From: Telluria mixta
Lineage (GTDB): Bacteria > Pseudomonadota > Gammaproteobacteria > Burkholderiales > Burkholderiaceae_D
NCBI RefSeq assembly: GCF_029223865.1
Contig: NZ_CP119520.1
Coordinates: 2,728,001 to 2,792,000, forward strand
Direction of reading: 5' to 3'
Length of the DNA stretch: 64,000 bases
Shown piece after piece: positions 46,470 to 55,374 of the stretch (position 1 is its first letter; every line of letters starts with the position of its first letter). A program made the translations under genes and the position numbers. The notes under the pieces are model-generated. The model had not been told where the DNA came from. It saw only the letters and a list, made by a program, of their open reading frames with translations, and did not search any database.

Positions 46470-47495
46470 ATGAATCGCAACCTGTTGCGGGCGGCCGTTT
46501 GCGCCCTGTCGTTTGTCGCGGCCTGCGCCGCCAGCGCCGCGGAGACCATGACCCTGGCACTGGCGCGCGACGTGACCACGCGGACCATCGAACTGGTCGA
46601 GAGCAAGGGCATGTATCCGCTGCGGCAGGAAGACTATGCGCAGGCGAAGCGGCGTTTGCTGGCGTTCGTCGACGGCAAGGCGCAGGACGTCGACCGGGCC
46701 GACCTGTATGCGCGCATCAACGGCCTGCTCGCCACGCTGGACACCGACAAACACTCTTTCGTGATGCCGCCCGTGGCGCCGGGACAGTTCACCGGCGCCG
46801 CGCCGGCCGGGCCGCGTGTGCCGATGTTCCAGCTCGTCGCGACGACCCGCGGCACGGTGTTGCGCTTCGTGCCTCCGCCCATCACCACCTCCGCGCCCGA
46901 GGCCATGTCGGCCTACGTGCAAGGCGTGTACGACGAGGCGGCTGCGCTTCACGGTAGCCGTGCGGCCTGCGCCCTCGTCGTCGACCTGAGTGAACAGACG
47001 GGCGGCAACGGCTGGCCGCCGCTCATCGCGATGTACCCGCTGTTCGGCGACGCGAACAAGGCTCGCTGGGTGGAGCGCGACGGCAACGCGATTCCGCTGG
47101 TACACCGCGGCTATCTCGAATCGAAGGCCGGCCGCGATGCGCCCGGCCACGTGAATCCGTTCGTCTCCTTCGCGACGGGTCCGCTGGCCGTGCTGGTCGG
47201 CGCCCGTACGGCAAGCGCCGGCGAGATGCTGCTCGTCGCGTTGATGGGGGAGACAAGGGTGCGGACGTTCGGGCAAACGTCGGCCGGGATGTCGACGGCA
47301 AACATGACGTACACACTGCCGGACGGCGCGCTGTTCGTGTTGACGCAGGCGCGCTCCGCGCTGGTCGACGGCCCGGTCTTCCGGGGCGGCATCGCGCCCA
47401 TGCAGCCCGCTCCGAATGGCGAGCCGGTGGAAGCGTCGCTCAGGACGGCCGCGGAATGGGCTGCCGCCAATTCGCCGCGCTGCCGGCCCGAGTAA
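46470..47495 (+). CDS. Exported S41-type peptidase
   Basis: The 341-residue protein starts MNRNLLRAAVCALSFVAACA and has a signal peptide ending near ASA-AE. The C-terminal half has the S41 fold: CALVVDLSEQTGGNGWPPLIAM, then the nucleophile motif LVGARTASAGEMLLVALM and FGQTSAGMSTANMTY. PDZ is not evident. S41 peptidases cleave at protein C-termini in the periplasm. The start at 46470 follows AAGGAGACACC. It is 25 bases after the response regulator and convergent with the 65-residue gene. Confidence 0.87.
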   Translation: MNRNLLRAAVCALSFVAACAASAAETMTLALARDVTTRTIELVESKGMYPLRQEDYAQAKRRLLAFVDGKAQDVDRADLYARINGLLATLDTDKHSFVMPPVAPGQFTGAAPAGPRVPMFQLVATTRGTVLRFVPPPITTSAPEAMSAYVQGVYDEAAALHGSRAACALVVDLSEQTGGNGWPPLIAMYPLFGDANKARWVERDGNAIPLVHRGYLESKAGRDAPGHVNPFVSFATGPLAVLVGARTASAGEMLLVALMGETRVRTFGQTSAGMSTANMTYTLPDGALFVLTQARSALVDGPVFRGGIAPMQPAPNGEPVEASLRTAAEWAAANSPRCRPE

Positions 47496-47501
47496 GCTCG
47501 C

Positions 47502-47699
47502 TTACGCCAGCGCTTCCTTCGCGGCCTGTTCCGGCGTGAGGCCTTCGTAGAACATGTCGGTGAACCACTCGACCTGTTCCTCGATGTGTTCCTGCGCCTG
47601 CTTCTGCGTGGCGCCGCCGGCGACGAGGTGATGTTCGACCTCGATGCACCAGTGAATCAGCGCCAGCGTCTCGTCGTCGAGTTCCTCTTTCTTTGCCAT
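47502..47699 (-). CDS. Conserved-looking small acidic protein (65 residues)
   Basis: The protein starts MAKKEELDDETLALIHWCIE and ends GLTPEQAAKEALA; it is mostly helical and acidic with VEHHLVAGGATQKQAQEHIEEQVEWFT in the middle. The start lies three bases after the esterase stop on the same strand, so it is the last member of the yjgA-mog-esterase group. The family was not recognised and no function can be given, but codon use and tight spacing argue for a real gene. Confidence 0.7.
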   Translation of the reverse strand: MAKKEELDDETLALIHWCIEVEHHLVAGGATQKQAQEHIEEQVEWFTDMFYEGLTPEQAAKEALA

Positions 47700-47702
47700 G
47701 AT

Positions 47703-48371
47703 TCAGCCCAGTACTTTCTTCAGCCACGCGGAGATGTGCTGGACTTCTTCCAGGCACAGCGTGTGCTGCATTGCGTATTCGTGCCATTCGAGCTGGTAGC
47801 CCAGCGAGACGAGCAGGTCGCGCGACGCTTCCGCGCGGTTGAACGGCACCACGTTGTCGTAGCGGCCGTGCGCCATGAAGATCGGCGTGGACTTGCTGGC
47901 GTCGGTGCGTTCGGTCGCCACGTTGGCCGACAGCGGCACGTAGCCGGACAGGCACAGCAGGCCGGCCAGCGGTTCCGGATGGCGCAGGCCCGTCTGGATG
48001 GTCATCGCGCAGCCCTGCGAGAAGCCGGCCAGGATGATGCGCGATGCGGGAATGCCGCGTGCCTTCTCGCGCTCGATGAAGGCTTCGATGTCCTTCTGCG
48101 AGGCGCGCAGGCCGTTCTCATCCTCGCGCCGTCCGAGCTCCAGGCCCGTGATGTCGTACCAGGAACGCATCACGTAGCCATTGTTGATGGTCACCGGCAT
48201 CGTGTTCGCGTGCGGGAAGATGAAGCGGATGCCGGGCAGGCCGGTCAGATCCAGTTCGCGCACCATCGGCACAAAGTCGTTGCCGTCCGCACCCAGGCCG
48301 TGCATCCAGATGATGGCGATGTCCGGGTTGTCGTTGGTCTCGATCTGGATGTGTTCGAGCAGGTCGCTCAT
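47703..48371 (-). CDS. Carboxylesterase / phospholipase (EstB-type alpha/beta hydrolase)
   Basis: The 222-residue cytoplasmic hydrolase has the catalytic Ser118 in LAGFSQGCAM, Asp172 in HGRYDNVVP and His203 near the C-terminus (MQHTLCLEE). The opening WMHGLGADGNDF supplies the oxyanion loop. It belongs to the Abhydrolase_2 group with bacterial carboxylesterase EstB and eukaryotic acyl-protein thioesterases. The start overlaps the mog stop by four bases. Confidence 0.92.
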   Translation of the reverse strand: MSDLLEHIQIETNDNPDIAIIWMHGLGADGNDFVPMVRELDLTGLPGIRFIFPHANTMPVTINNGYVMRSWYDITGLELGRREDENGLRASQKDIEAFIEREKARGIPASRIILAGFSQGCAMTIQTGLRHPEPLAGLLCLSGYVPLSANVATERTDASKSTPIFMAHGRYDNVVPFNRAEASRDLLVSLGYQLEWHEYAMQHTLCLEEVQHISAWLKKVLG

Positions 48372-48988
48372 GCGGTGTCCTTGTGTCGTTGCGCCGATTT
48401 CGGCCGGAAGGCCTTGCAGACGGCCGGGTCGGTTTCGGCGTATGGGCCGCCGATCAGGTCGATGCAGTACGGGACGGCTGCGAAGATGCCGCCGACGATG
48501 CTATTGCCGTCCGCACCCTTCAAACCTTCCAGCGTTTCCTTGATCGACTTCGGCTGGCCCGGCAGGTTCATGATCAGCGCGGCGTGGTCCGTGGTTTCGC
48601 GGATCACGGCCGTCTGGCGCGACAGGATCGCGGTCGGCACGAAGTGCAGGCTGATCTGGCGCATCTGCTCGCCGAAGCCGGGCATCTCCTTCGTGCCCAC
48701 GGCGACGGTTGCTTCCGGCGTGACGTCGCGCCGGGCAGGGCCCGTGCCGCCCGTCGTCAGGACGAGGTGGCAGCGAACCGTGTCGACCAGCTCGACGAGC
48801 GTCTGCTCGATGCTGGCGCGGTCGTCCGGGATCAGGCGCGTCTCGACGCGGAACGGCGTCACGAGCGCGGCTTCCAGCCACTCGCGCAGCGCGGGAATGC
48901 CCTTGTCCTCGTAGACGCCGCCGCTGGCGCGGTCCGAGACCGACACCAGACCGACGACCAGCTCTTCGACTTTATTGTCCAGACTCAT
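48368..48988 (-). CDS. mog: Molybdopterin adenylyltransferase (MogA/MoaB family)
   Basis: The 206-residue protein has the MoCF-binding motif LVLTTGGTGPARRDVTPEA and LVSVSDRASGGVYEDKG at the start, with NLPGQPKSIKETLEGL near the C-terminus. It adenylylates molybdopterin before molybdate insertion. The length and the PGFGEQMR segment fit Mog rather than the shorter MoaB. The start at 48988 lies inside the 3' end of yjgA (17-base overlap), so the genes are translationally linked. Confidence 0.92.
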   Translation of the reverse strand: MSLDNKVEELVVGLVSVSDRASGGVYEDKGIPALREWLEAALVTPFRVETRLIPDDRASIEQTLVELVDTVRCHLVLTTGGTGPARRDVTPEATVAVGTKEMPGFGEQMRQISLHFVPTAILSRQTAVIRETTDHAALIMNLPGQPKSIKETLEGLKGADGNSIVGGIFAAVPYCIDLIGGPYAETDPAVCKAFRPKSAQRHKDTA

Positions 48989-49574
48989 CGTCTTCGTCTT
49001 CCTCGACGTCGCCCTCATCGGCGGCAGCTTTCGGCGCCTTGGCCAGGTCCTTCAGGATCTGGAAGATTTCGCGGTAGGCCTTGGGCGGCTTGTTCTCCGC
49101 CTGTTCCTTGCGCGCATTGCGGATCAGGGTGCGCAGGTGCTGCACGTCCAGGTCCGGGTGTTCTTCCAGCAGCTGGGTGAGGGCCTTGTCGTCGGCCAGC
49201 AGCTTGTCGCGGCGGCGCTCCAGTGCGTGCAGCGCGGCCGCTTCGGCCTTGGAGGTGCCTTTCCAGCTTTCGATGGTGCGCTGGATGACGGCGACCTCTT
49301 CCTCGTCGAGCGAGCGCATCAACTTGCCCACGAACTGCAGCTGGCGGCGCCGGCCTTCGTGGTTGGTGATGGTCTGGCACATGAGGATGGCGTCGCGGAC
49401 TTCGTCCGGCATCGGGACGCGCTTCACGCGATCGCGCGGCGCCTCGATGAGCTGTTCGCCGAGCTTCTGCAGCTCGTTACTCTGGCGCTTGAGTTCGGAC
49501 TTGGAAGGCCGGTCGTATTCCTGGTCGAACTCGTCGGAGCGGAAGCCGACGGAGCCGCGGTTGGCATTTGGCAT
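48972..49574 (-). CDS. yjgA: Ribosome biogenesis factor YjgA/DarP (DUF615)
   Basis: The 200-residue protein shows the DUF615 features PSKSELKRQSNELQKLGEQL, ALERRRDKLLADD and HLRTLIRNARKEQAENKPPKAYREIF, plus an acidic C-terminal tail. It associates with late 50S precursors in Escherichia coli. It is divergent from pmbA across a 94-base spacer; yjgA and pmbA are neighbours in many proteobacteria. Confidence 0.95.
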   Translation of the reverse strand: MPNANRGSVGFRSDEFDQEYDRPSKSELKRQSNELQKLGEQLIEAPRDRVKRVPMPDEVRDAILMCQTITNHEGRRRQLQFVGKLMRSLDEEEVAVIQRTIESWKGTSKAEAAALHALERRRDKLLADDKALTQLLEEHPDLDVQHLRTLIRNARKEQAENKPPKAYREIFQILKDLAKAPKAAADEGDVEEDEDDESGQ

Positions 49575-49668
49575 GATGATCTAGATTCGGTCTGGCGCAC
49601 GGCCGGCCGGTAAAAACAGTAAACGGCTGCTATGATAACTGTTTTAGGGCTCGCTACGAAAAACGCAC

Positions 49669-51021
49669 ATGACCGACTCCGTCTTCACCCATACCCAGGA
49701 TCAGCTCAAGCAGCTTGCACAGGACGTGCTTGCCATTGCAAAAGAAACGGGCGCCAGCGATGCGTCGGTCGAGATCAGCGAGGGTAGCGGGCTGGCGGTG
49801 ACGGTCCGCAAGGGCCAGATCGAGACCATCGAGCAGAACAAGGACAAGGGCATCGGCGTGACCGTCTACAGCGGCAAGCGTCGCGGCCATGCCAGTACGT
49901 CCGACTTCTCGCGCGATTCGCTGCGCGCCACCGTCGAGGCGGCGTACAACATCGCCCGCTTCACGGCCGAGGACCCGGCCGCCGGCCTGCCGGATGCCGA
50001 CCTGCTGGAAACCAACCCGCGCGACCTGCGCCTGTGTTACCCATGGGACATCAGCGCCGAGGACGCCGTGGTCATTGCCCAGCGCTGCGAGGCGGCCGCG
50101 TTCGCCGTCGACAAGCGCGTCACCAACAGCGAGGGCGCGAGCGTCTACGTGCAGCAGTCGCACTTCGTGGCGGCCAACTCGCTCGGCTTCTGCGCCGGCT
50201 ATCCGTTCTCGCGCCACACGCTGTCCGTCGCACCGATCGCGGGCAAGGGCGCCAACATGCAGCGCGACGACTGGTATTCGTCGGCGCGCGATCCCAAGAA
50301 ACTGGGCGATCCGGAAAAGATCGGCCGCTACGCCGCCGAACGCGCCCTCGCGCGCCTGAACGCGCGCAAGCTCGACACCCGCACGTGCCCCGTGCTGTTC
50401 GAGGCGCCGCTGGCCGCCGGCCTGCTGGGCGCGTTCGTCCAGGCAACCTCGGGCGGCGCCCTGTACCGTAAATCGAGCTTCCTGCTCGATTCGCTGGGCA
50501 GCAGCATCTTCCCGTCGCACATCCAGATCGTCGAAGACCCGCACCTGATCGGCGGCGTGGGCTCGGCCCCGTTCGACGAAGAGGGCGTGCGCACCCAGCG
50601 TCGCAAGGTCGTCAGCGACGGCGTGCTGCAGGGCTATTTCTTGTCGTCGTATTCGGCCCGCAAGCTGGGCATGCAGACGACGGGCAACGCGGGCGGCTCG
50701 CACAACCTGGAAATCATCTCCAAGGACACGAAGATCGCCGACGATTTCGAGGGCATGCTGCGCAAGATGGGCACCGGCCTGCTCGTCACGGAACTGATGG
50801 GACAGGGCACGAACTACGTCACGGGCGATTACTCGCGCGGCGCGTCCGGCTACTGGGTCGAGAACGGCGTGATCCAGTACCCGGTCGAGGAAATCACCAT
50901 CGCGGGCAATATGAAGGACATGTTCCAGGCGATCGTCGGCATCGGCAACGACGTGCTGACGCGCGGGAACAAGTCGACCGGCTCGATCCTGATCGAGAAA
51001 ATGGTCATCGCGGGCAACTGA
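49669..51021 (+). CDS. pmbA: Metalloprotease PmbA/TldE
   Basis: The 450-residue protein has the TldE fold: GSGLAVTVRKGQIETIEQNKDKGIGVTVY at the start, and GNAGGSHNLEI and GTGLLVTELMGQGTNYVTGDYSRGASGYWV at the end. The catalytic HExxxH of the partner TldD is not expected in TldE and was not seen. TldD/TldE degrades microcin precursors and CcdA in enterobacteria. The partner gene is outside the window. It is divergent from yjgA. Confidence 0.94.
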   Translation: MTDSVFTHTQDQLKQLAQDVLAIAKETGASDASVEISEGSGLAVTVRKGQIETIEQNKDKGIGVTVYSGKRRGHASTSDFSRDSLRATVEAAYNIARFTAEDPAAGLPDADLLETNPRDLRLCYPWDISAEDAVVIAQRCEAAAFAVDKRVTNSEGASVYVQQSHFVAANSLGFCAGYPFSRHTLSVAPIAGKGANMQRDDWYSSARDPKKLGDPEKIGRYAAERALARLNARKLDTRTCPVLFEAPLAAGLLGAFVQATSGGALYRKSSFLLDSLGSSIFPSHIQIVEDPHLIGGVGSAPFDEEGVRTQRRKVVSDGVLQGYFLSSYSARKLGMQTTGNAGGSHNLEIISKDTKIADDFEGMLRKMGTGLLVTELMGQGTNYVTGDYSRGASGYWVENGVIQYPVEEITIAGNMKDMFQAIVGIGNDVLTRGNKSTGSILIEKMVIAGN

Positions 51022-51113
51022 TTTCACATTTCTCGACAGTTCGCGACAATCTATTGCAAAAACCATATTGACTATATGTTACATTGACGACTTTCGGTTT
51101 CAAGGGAGACGTC

Positions 51114-52121
51114 ATGGCAACATTCCAGGCTTTCGGCCCGTATCTCGACCTGATCGGCAGCACGGCCGTGCAATGGAAACTCATCTCGACCGCGTCCGGC
51201 AGCGTCACGCTGGAAAACGGGCTCCAGCAACTGAGCATCCAGGGTAACTTCGCGATCGGACCGGCCGGCGAGGTGAGCGGCACCGCGACCTCCGTACTCC
51301 TGACCCAGACAGGCTACTCCGGCCTCCCCGTGTTCCAGGGGACGGACCTGACCATCGATGCCGGGCAATTCGTGGCCACGGTCCTCAAGGCCACCACCGA
51401 CACCCAGATCTACGCGGCGCTGCTGGCCGGCTCCGACACCATCGTCGGCAGCGCCAGCAAGGATCTCCTGCAAGGCTTCGCGGGCAGCGATATCATCCGC
51501 GCCGGCGGCGGCGACGACCGCATCGGCGCCGATGCGGGCAGCGACGTGATCGACGGCGGCGCCGGTTTCGACGCCGTCATCTACAAGGGTGCCTACGCCA
51601 ACTACCGGATCGAGCGCACGGACGACGGGTGGACGATCGCGGACCAGAAGGGCACGGGCGGCAGCGACACCCTGAAGAACGTCGAGCGCGTGTATTTCAC
51701 CGACAAGGACGTGGCGCTCATCACCCCGGACGACACGGGCGGCCGGATCTTCCGCATGTACCAGGCGGCGCTCGACCGCAAGCCGGACGAGGCGGGGCTG
51801 GATTACTGGACGCACCAGATCGATGCGGGGGGCGCAACGCTGGCGACGATCGCCGACGCCTTCATCAAGTCGGCGGAGTACAGACAGCTGTATGGTACCG
51901 GTCTGTCCAACCGCGACCTCGTGGGCAAGTATTACGAGCACATCCTGCACCGCGCGCCGGAACAGGCAGGCCTGGACTTCTGGACGGGCGTCCTGGACCG
52001 CAAGGCCGCCACCAACGCCGAGGTGCTCGCCGCCATCAGCGAGAGCAAGGAAAACGTGGACCTGAGCGTGCAGCTGATCGGCAGCGGCCTCGTGTTCGAT
52101 ACGCCCATCATGACCGTCTGA
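51114..52121 (+). CDS. RTX-repeat and DUF4214 domain protein, probably secreted by type I system
   Basis: The 335-residue protein has no N-terminal signal peptide. Residues 105-155 hold calcium-binding RTX-like nonapeptides (GSDTIVGSASKDLLQGF, GSDIIRAGGGDDRIGADAGSDVIDGGAGFD is their core region). A DUF4214 domain follows with two similar units (RIFRMYQAALDRKPDEAGLDYW near 205; YYEHILHRAPEQAGLDFW near 280). RTX proteins usually leave by type I secretion with a C-terminal signal. No exporter genes are adjacent. The start at 51114 follows AAGGGAGACGTC. Confidence 0.85.
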   Translation: MATFQAFGPYLDLIGSTAVQWKLISTASGSVTLENGLQQLSIQGNFAIGPAGEVSGTATSVLLTQTGYSGLPVFQGTDLTIDAGQFVATVLKATTDTQIYAALLAGSDTIVGSASKDLLQGFAGSDIIRAGGGDDRIGADAGSDVIDGGAGFDAVIYKGAYANYRIERTDDGWTIADQKGTGGSDTLKNVERVYFTDKDVALITPDDTGGRIFRMYQAALDRKPDEAGLDYWTHQIDAGGATLATIADAFIKSAEYRQLYGTGLSNRDLVGKYYEHILHRAPEQAGLDFWTGVLDRKAATNAEVLAAISESKENVDLSVQLIGSGLVFDTPIMTV

Positions 52122-52189
52122 CGCGCGCTCGCACGCGTTATTCGGGTTCCTGCAATAATGTGCAGATACGCATTTTTGAAAGGAACCCG

Positions 52190-52843
52190 ATGGACATTCT
52201 TGCCGCCGCCCGCAAGCGCTACACCGCCAAGGCCTATGACCCGACCCGCCGTGTCCCCGAAGAGACGATGCAGCAGATCTACGAAGTGCTGCGCAACAGC
52301 CCGTCGTCGGTGAACTCGCAGCCCTGGCACTTCATCGTCGCCAGCACGCCGGAAGCGAAGGCGCGCCTGGCCAAGGGCGTGCAGGGTCCGTACAGCTACA
52401 ACGAAGCGAAGATCCTGAATGCGTCGCACGTGATCCTGTTCTGCACGCGCGTCGACGCCGAAGGCGGCCACCTGGAGCGCCTGCTCGAGCAGGAACAGCG
52501 TGATGGCCGCTTCAAGGACGATGCCGCGAAGGCGGGCCAGGCCAAGGGCCGCCAGGGCTACGTCAACCTGCACCGCTACACGCTGAAGGACCTGCCGCAG
52601 TGGTTCGAGAAGCAGGCCTATATCGCGCTGGGCAACGCCATGCTGGCAGCGAGCACGCTGGGCGTGGACACGACCCCGATGGAAGGCCTCGACCCGGCCG
52701 CGCTGGACGCTGAGCTGGGCCTGCACGAACAGGGCCTGTCCAGCCTCGTCCTGCTGAGCTTCGGCTACCACGCCGACAGCGATTTCAACGCGTCTCTGCC
52801 GAAATCGCGTCTCACGCAGGAACAGGTGTTCACCTTCCTGTAA
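52190..52843 (+). CDS. nfsB: Oxygen-insensitive NAD(P)H nitroreductase (NfsB-type)
   Basis: The 217-residue FMN flavoprotein shows the NfsB family pattern: RKRYTAKAYDPTRRVPEETM, SPSSVNSQPWHFIVA, and FGYHADSDFN plus LPKSRLTQE at the C-terminus. Length equals that of the Escherichia coli enzyme. It reduces nitroaromatics and quinones by two-electron steps. The start at 52190 is preceded by AAAGGAACCCG. Convergent with the carboxypeptidase gene, three bases between stops. Confidence 0.9.
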   Translation: MDILAAARKRYTAKAYDPTRRVPEETMQQIYEVLRNSPSSVNSQPWHFIVASTPEAKARLAKGVQGPYSYNEAKILNASHVILFCTRVDAEGGHLERLLEQEQRDGRFKDDAAKAGQAKGRQGYVNLHRYTLKDLPQWFEKQAYIALGNAMLAASTLGVDTTPMEGLDPAALDAELGLHEQGLSSLVLLSFGYHADSDFNASLPKSRLTQEQVFTFL

Positions 52844-52846
52844 GCG

Positions 52847-53983
52847 TTACTTCCCCAGCCGGCGCACGGCCTGCAGCACCGGCTGCAGCACCGCGGCGCC
52901 GAGGCGCGCGCTGCGGGCGCCGTCCCAGCCGACCTGCGGATCCGGGTCGTTGGCGTTGTCCTTGAACGGCAGTTCCAGGGTCAGCGACAGGCAGCCGAAT
53001 GCGTGCGTCACGTACGGCGAACCCATCGTCAGCACCTCGTCCGTGTACGGCTCCTTCGGGTAGCCGTGGACATCCTGGAAGTCCGGGCTGGCGATCATGA
53101 AGGCGTCCGAGAATGCCTTCTGCGCGGCGGCCTGTTCCGCCGAGAAGGTCGGCAGGGCATCGCTGCCGGCGATGAAGACGTAGGGCAGGCCCTCGTCGCC
53201 ATGCACGTCGAGGAACAGGTCGACGCCCGTCTCTTCCATCTTCTTGCGGACCAGGAAGACTTCCGGGCTGCGTTCCAGCGACGGATTCAGCCACTCGCGG
53301 TTCAGGTTGGCGCCGGCCGCGTTCGTGCGCAGGTTGCCGCGCACGGACCCGTCCGGGTTCATGTTCGGCACGACATAGAACACGGTCTCTTTCAGCAACT
53401 GGCGGCCGAACGGGTGGGCCGGGTCGAGCAGGGCGTCGAGCATGCCTTCGACGAACCACTCGGCCATCGTCTCGCCCGGGTGCTGGCGCGCGATGACCCA
53501 CACCTTCTTCTTGTTCGCCGCCTCGTCGCCGATGACGAGCAGGTTCAGGTCGCGGCCGTCGACGGTCGAGCCGAGGTCCAGCATGCGCACGTGTTCGGAC
53601 AGCTGGGCGCGGTCGAGCAGCTCCAGGTGCCGTTCCCATGAATACGGTTCGAAATAGGCGTAATAGACACTGTCCATGGCGGGCGTGTGCTCGATGGTGA
53701 GCACCTGGCCGTCGAAGCCGGTCGGCACGCGGAACCAGTTCACGCGGTCGTAGCTGGCCATCGCGTGATAGTCTTCCCAGCCCTTCGGATACGCGGACTT
53801 GCCGGCGTTGAGCAGGCGGATCGTGCACGGCTGCGCCTGCGCGCCCTGCAGGCGGAAGTAGAACCACTGGGTGATGTCGGCGTGGGAGTCCTTGCGGATG
53901 TTCAGGTCGATGGCGTTGGCGCTCGTGGCGTTCACGACCTCGATGGCGCCAGCGTCGAACTGGGTGCTGATCTTGATAGACAT
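52847..53983 (-). CDS. M14-family zinc carboxypeptidase, cytosolic type (AGBL/CCP-like)
   Basis: The 378-residue protein has the M14 metal motif HPGE in ARQHPGETMAEWFVEG, the third ligand in DVHGDEG, and the catalytic glutamate in LTLELPF. The N-terminal domain (about 1-115) with WFYFRLQGAQ and WFRVPTGFDG is the beta-sandwich that defines the cytosolic CCP branch. There is no signal peptide. Bacterial members remove C-terminal residues, but the substrate is unknown. Confidence 0.92.
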   Translation of the reverse strand: MSIKISTQFDAGAIEVVNATSANAIDLNIRKDSHADITQWFYFRLQGAQAQPCTIRLLNAGKSAYPKGWEDYHAMASYDRVNWFRVPTGFDGQVLTIEHTPAMDSVYYAYFEPYSWERHLELLDRAQLSEHVRMLDLGSTVDGRDLNLLVIGDEAANKKKVWVIARQHPGETMAEWFVEGMLDALLDPAHPFGRQLLKETVFYVVPNMNPDGSVRGNLRTNAAGANLNREWLNPSLERSPEVFLVRKKMEETGVDLFLDVHGDEGLPYVFIAGSDALPTFSAEQAAAQKAFSDAFMIASPDFQDVHGYPKEPYTDEVLTMGSPYVTHAFGCLSLTLELPFKDNANDPDPQVGWDGARSARLGAAVLQPVLQAVRRLGK

Positions 53984-54089
53984 GGTGCGTCCTGTTGTTG
54001 TTGGGTGTGAGGCGGCATGATACCGCTTAAAGGATGATGCCGAATGGTTTGCTACTGTTCCCGCTTGGCCTCATCGAGGGGGAGGGAAC

Positions 54090-54344
54090 ATGATGACTAT
54101 CCGTGTGGCGCGTCCGGAAATCACGAGCATCGACCGGCGCGGCTTCTGGCTGCGCTGCCGCGACGAAGAGCTGTACGTGCCGTTCGCGCTGTTCCCCTGG
54201 TTCGAGCACGCCACCGTGGCGCAGCTGTGCCATATCCAGCAATGGGGCGGGGAATGCCTGTACTGGCCCGGGCTCGACCTGGAACTGGCGCTGGACCGCA
54301 TCCGTCATCCGATGGCGGCGGCGCAGTTCGCATTGGATTGCTGA
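54090..54344 (+). CDS. DUF2442 domain protein
   Basis: The 84-residue protein starts MMTIRVARPEITSIDRRGFW and has the DUF2442 core (LRCRDEELYVPFALFPWFEHATVAQL; GECLYWPGLDLELALDRI). The GAGGGGGAGGGA ribosome site lies just upstream of tandem ATG codons at 54090 and 54093. DUF2442 proteins are often near toxin-antitoxin or DUF4160 genes, but none is next to this one. Its stop touches the paaX stop on the other strand. Confidence 0.85.
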   Translation: MMTIRVARPEITSIDRRGFWLRCRDEELYVPFALFPWFEHATVAQLCHIQQWGGECLYWPGLDLELALDRIRHPMAAAQFALDC

Positions 54345-55271
54345 TCAGCCCAGTCCGCCGAACCGCTCGGCCAGTCCCGCATCCGCCTCCTGCGCTGCCG
54401 CATCTTCGCGCCGCAGCACGTCCATCAGATGCCGCTCGGCCGGTGCCCACACCAGGCGGTAGATCGCCTGCGCGAGCGCATAGGCCTCCGACCCCGGCCA
54501 CGGCTGCGGCAGCAGCGCGAGCGGCAGCATCGGATCGTGCAGCTGGACGCGGCGGTACGCATGGATCAGCAGGGTGCGCACGACGAAGGCCTGCTGCGGA
54601 TCCGGCGCCGGTTCGGCGCGGAGCAGGTCGAGCAGCGGCGTGAATGCCTCGATGAAGCGGCGGTAGCCGGCCACGACGGCGGACAAGTCCCACCCTTCGC
54701 GCACCAGTTCGGCCAGCGGACGCGCGCCGACACCCGGCAGTTCCGTCGCGGCGCACACGAAGATCCTGCCGCCGCCGTCCACGCGCCGCAGCACCTCGGC
54801 CACGCCGTCCGGGTCCGCCGCCGGATGCGCCAGCAGGCCGGGCGCCAGCATCGCAAACCCTTCCCATTCGAGCTCCTTGCGCACGGCCGCGCGCAAGGCA
54901 CTGTCGATGCTGCCGTTGGGCGCCAGCAGCAGGGTCCAGCGGCCGTCCCAGTCGACACCGGGCGGCGCGTAGATGCGGCGGTTGGCGCGCGCGAAGCGGG
55001 GCGCGGCGTCGGGCTGCAGCGCATAACTGCTGCGCCGGCCTTCACGGTTCGCGACCAGCCAGCCTTCCTGCACGAGACGGAACACGCTCGTGCGCACGAG
55101 CCGGTCCGTGACGCCGAGCGGCGCCACCAGCTCGATCAGGCTGCCCAGCCACAGGCGGCCGCCGTGCGGCGCGATGGCGTCGCCGAAGATCGTCATCACG
55201 AGGGATTTGGAACGCGGCGGGTCGGTCTCGAGGAAGTGGTTGATCCACTGTTGGCTGCTGGGCTGGGTCAT
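54345..55271 (-). CDS. paaX: Phenylacetate degradation repressor PaaX
   Basis: The 308-residue protein has an N-terminal winged helix ([43 protein letters not shown]) and the PaaX-type middle and C-terminal domains ([44 protein letters not shown]). PaaX represses paa genes and is released by phenylacetyl-CoA. It is divergent from paaA with a 103-base spacer containing an inverted repeat that could be its site. Confidence 0.95.
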   Translation of the reverse strand: MTQPSSQQWINHFLETDPPRSKSLVMTIFGDAIAPHGGRLWLGSLIELVAPLGVTDRLVRTSVFRLVQEGWLVANREGRRSSYALQPDAAPRFARANRRIYAPPGVDWDGRWTLLLAPNGSIDSALRAAVRKELEWEGFAMLAPGLLAHPAADPDGVAEVLRRVDGGGRIFVCAATELPGVGARPLAELVREGWDLSAVVAGYRRFIEAFTPLLDLLRAEPAPDPQQAFVVRTLLIHAYRRVQLHDPMLPLALLPQPWPGSEAYALAQAIYRLVWAPAERHLMDVLRREDAAAQEADAGLAERFGGLG

Positions 55272-55293
55272 GGCGGCGATTTTACCCGGTCTC

Positions 55294-55342
55294 AATATGA
55301 TTCAAAATTTCGCTATACATCGCTATTCTTGTATCGTATTAT
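55294..55342 (+). promoter_or_regulatory. paaA promoter region with putative PaaX inverted repeat
   Basis: ATATGATTCAAAA (55295-55307) and TCTTGTATCGTAT (55327-55339) are imperfect inverted copies (10 of 13 positions). The left copy contains TGATTC, the core I recall for the PaaX site. A -35-like TATACA (55314-55319), 17-base spacer and -10-like TATTAT (55337-55342) lie in the same stretch. Confidence 0.5.
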
Positions 55343-55374
55343 GGTTTGAGACAGAGCACAATCGGAGACTGATC

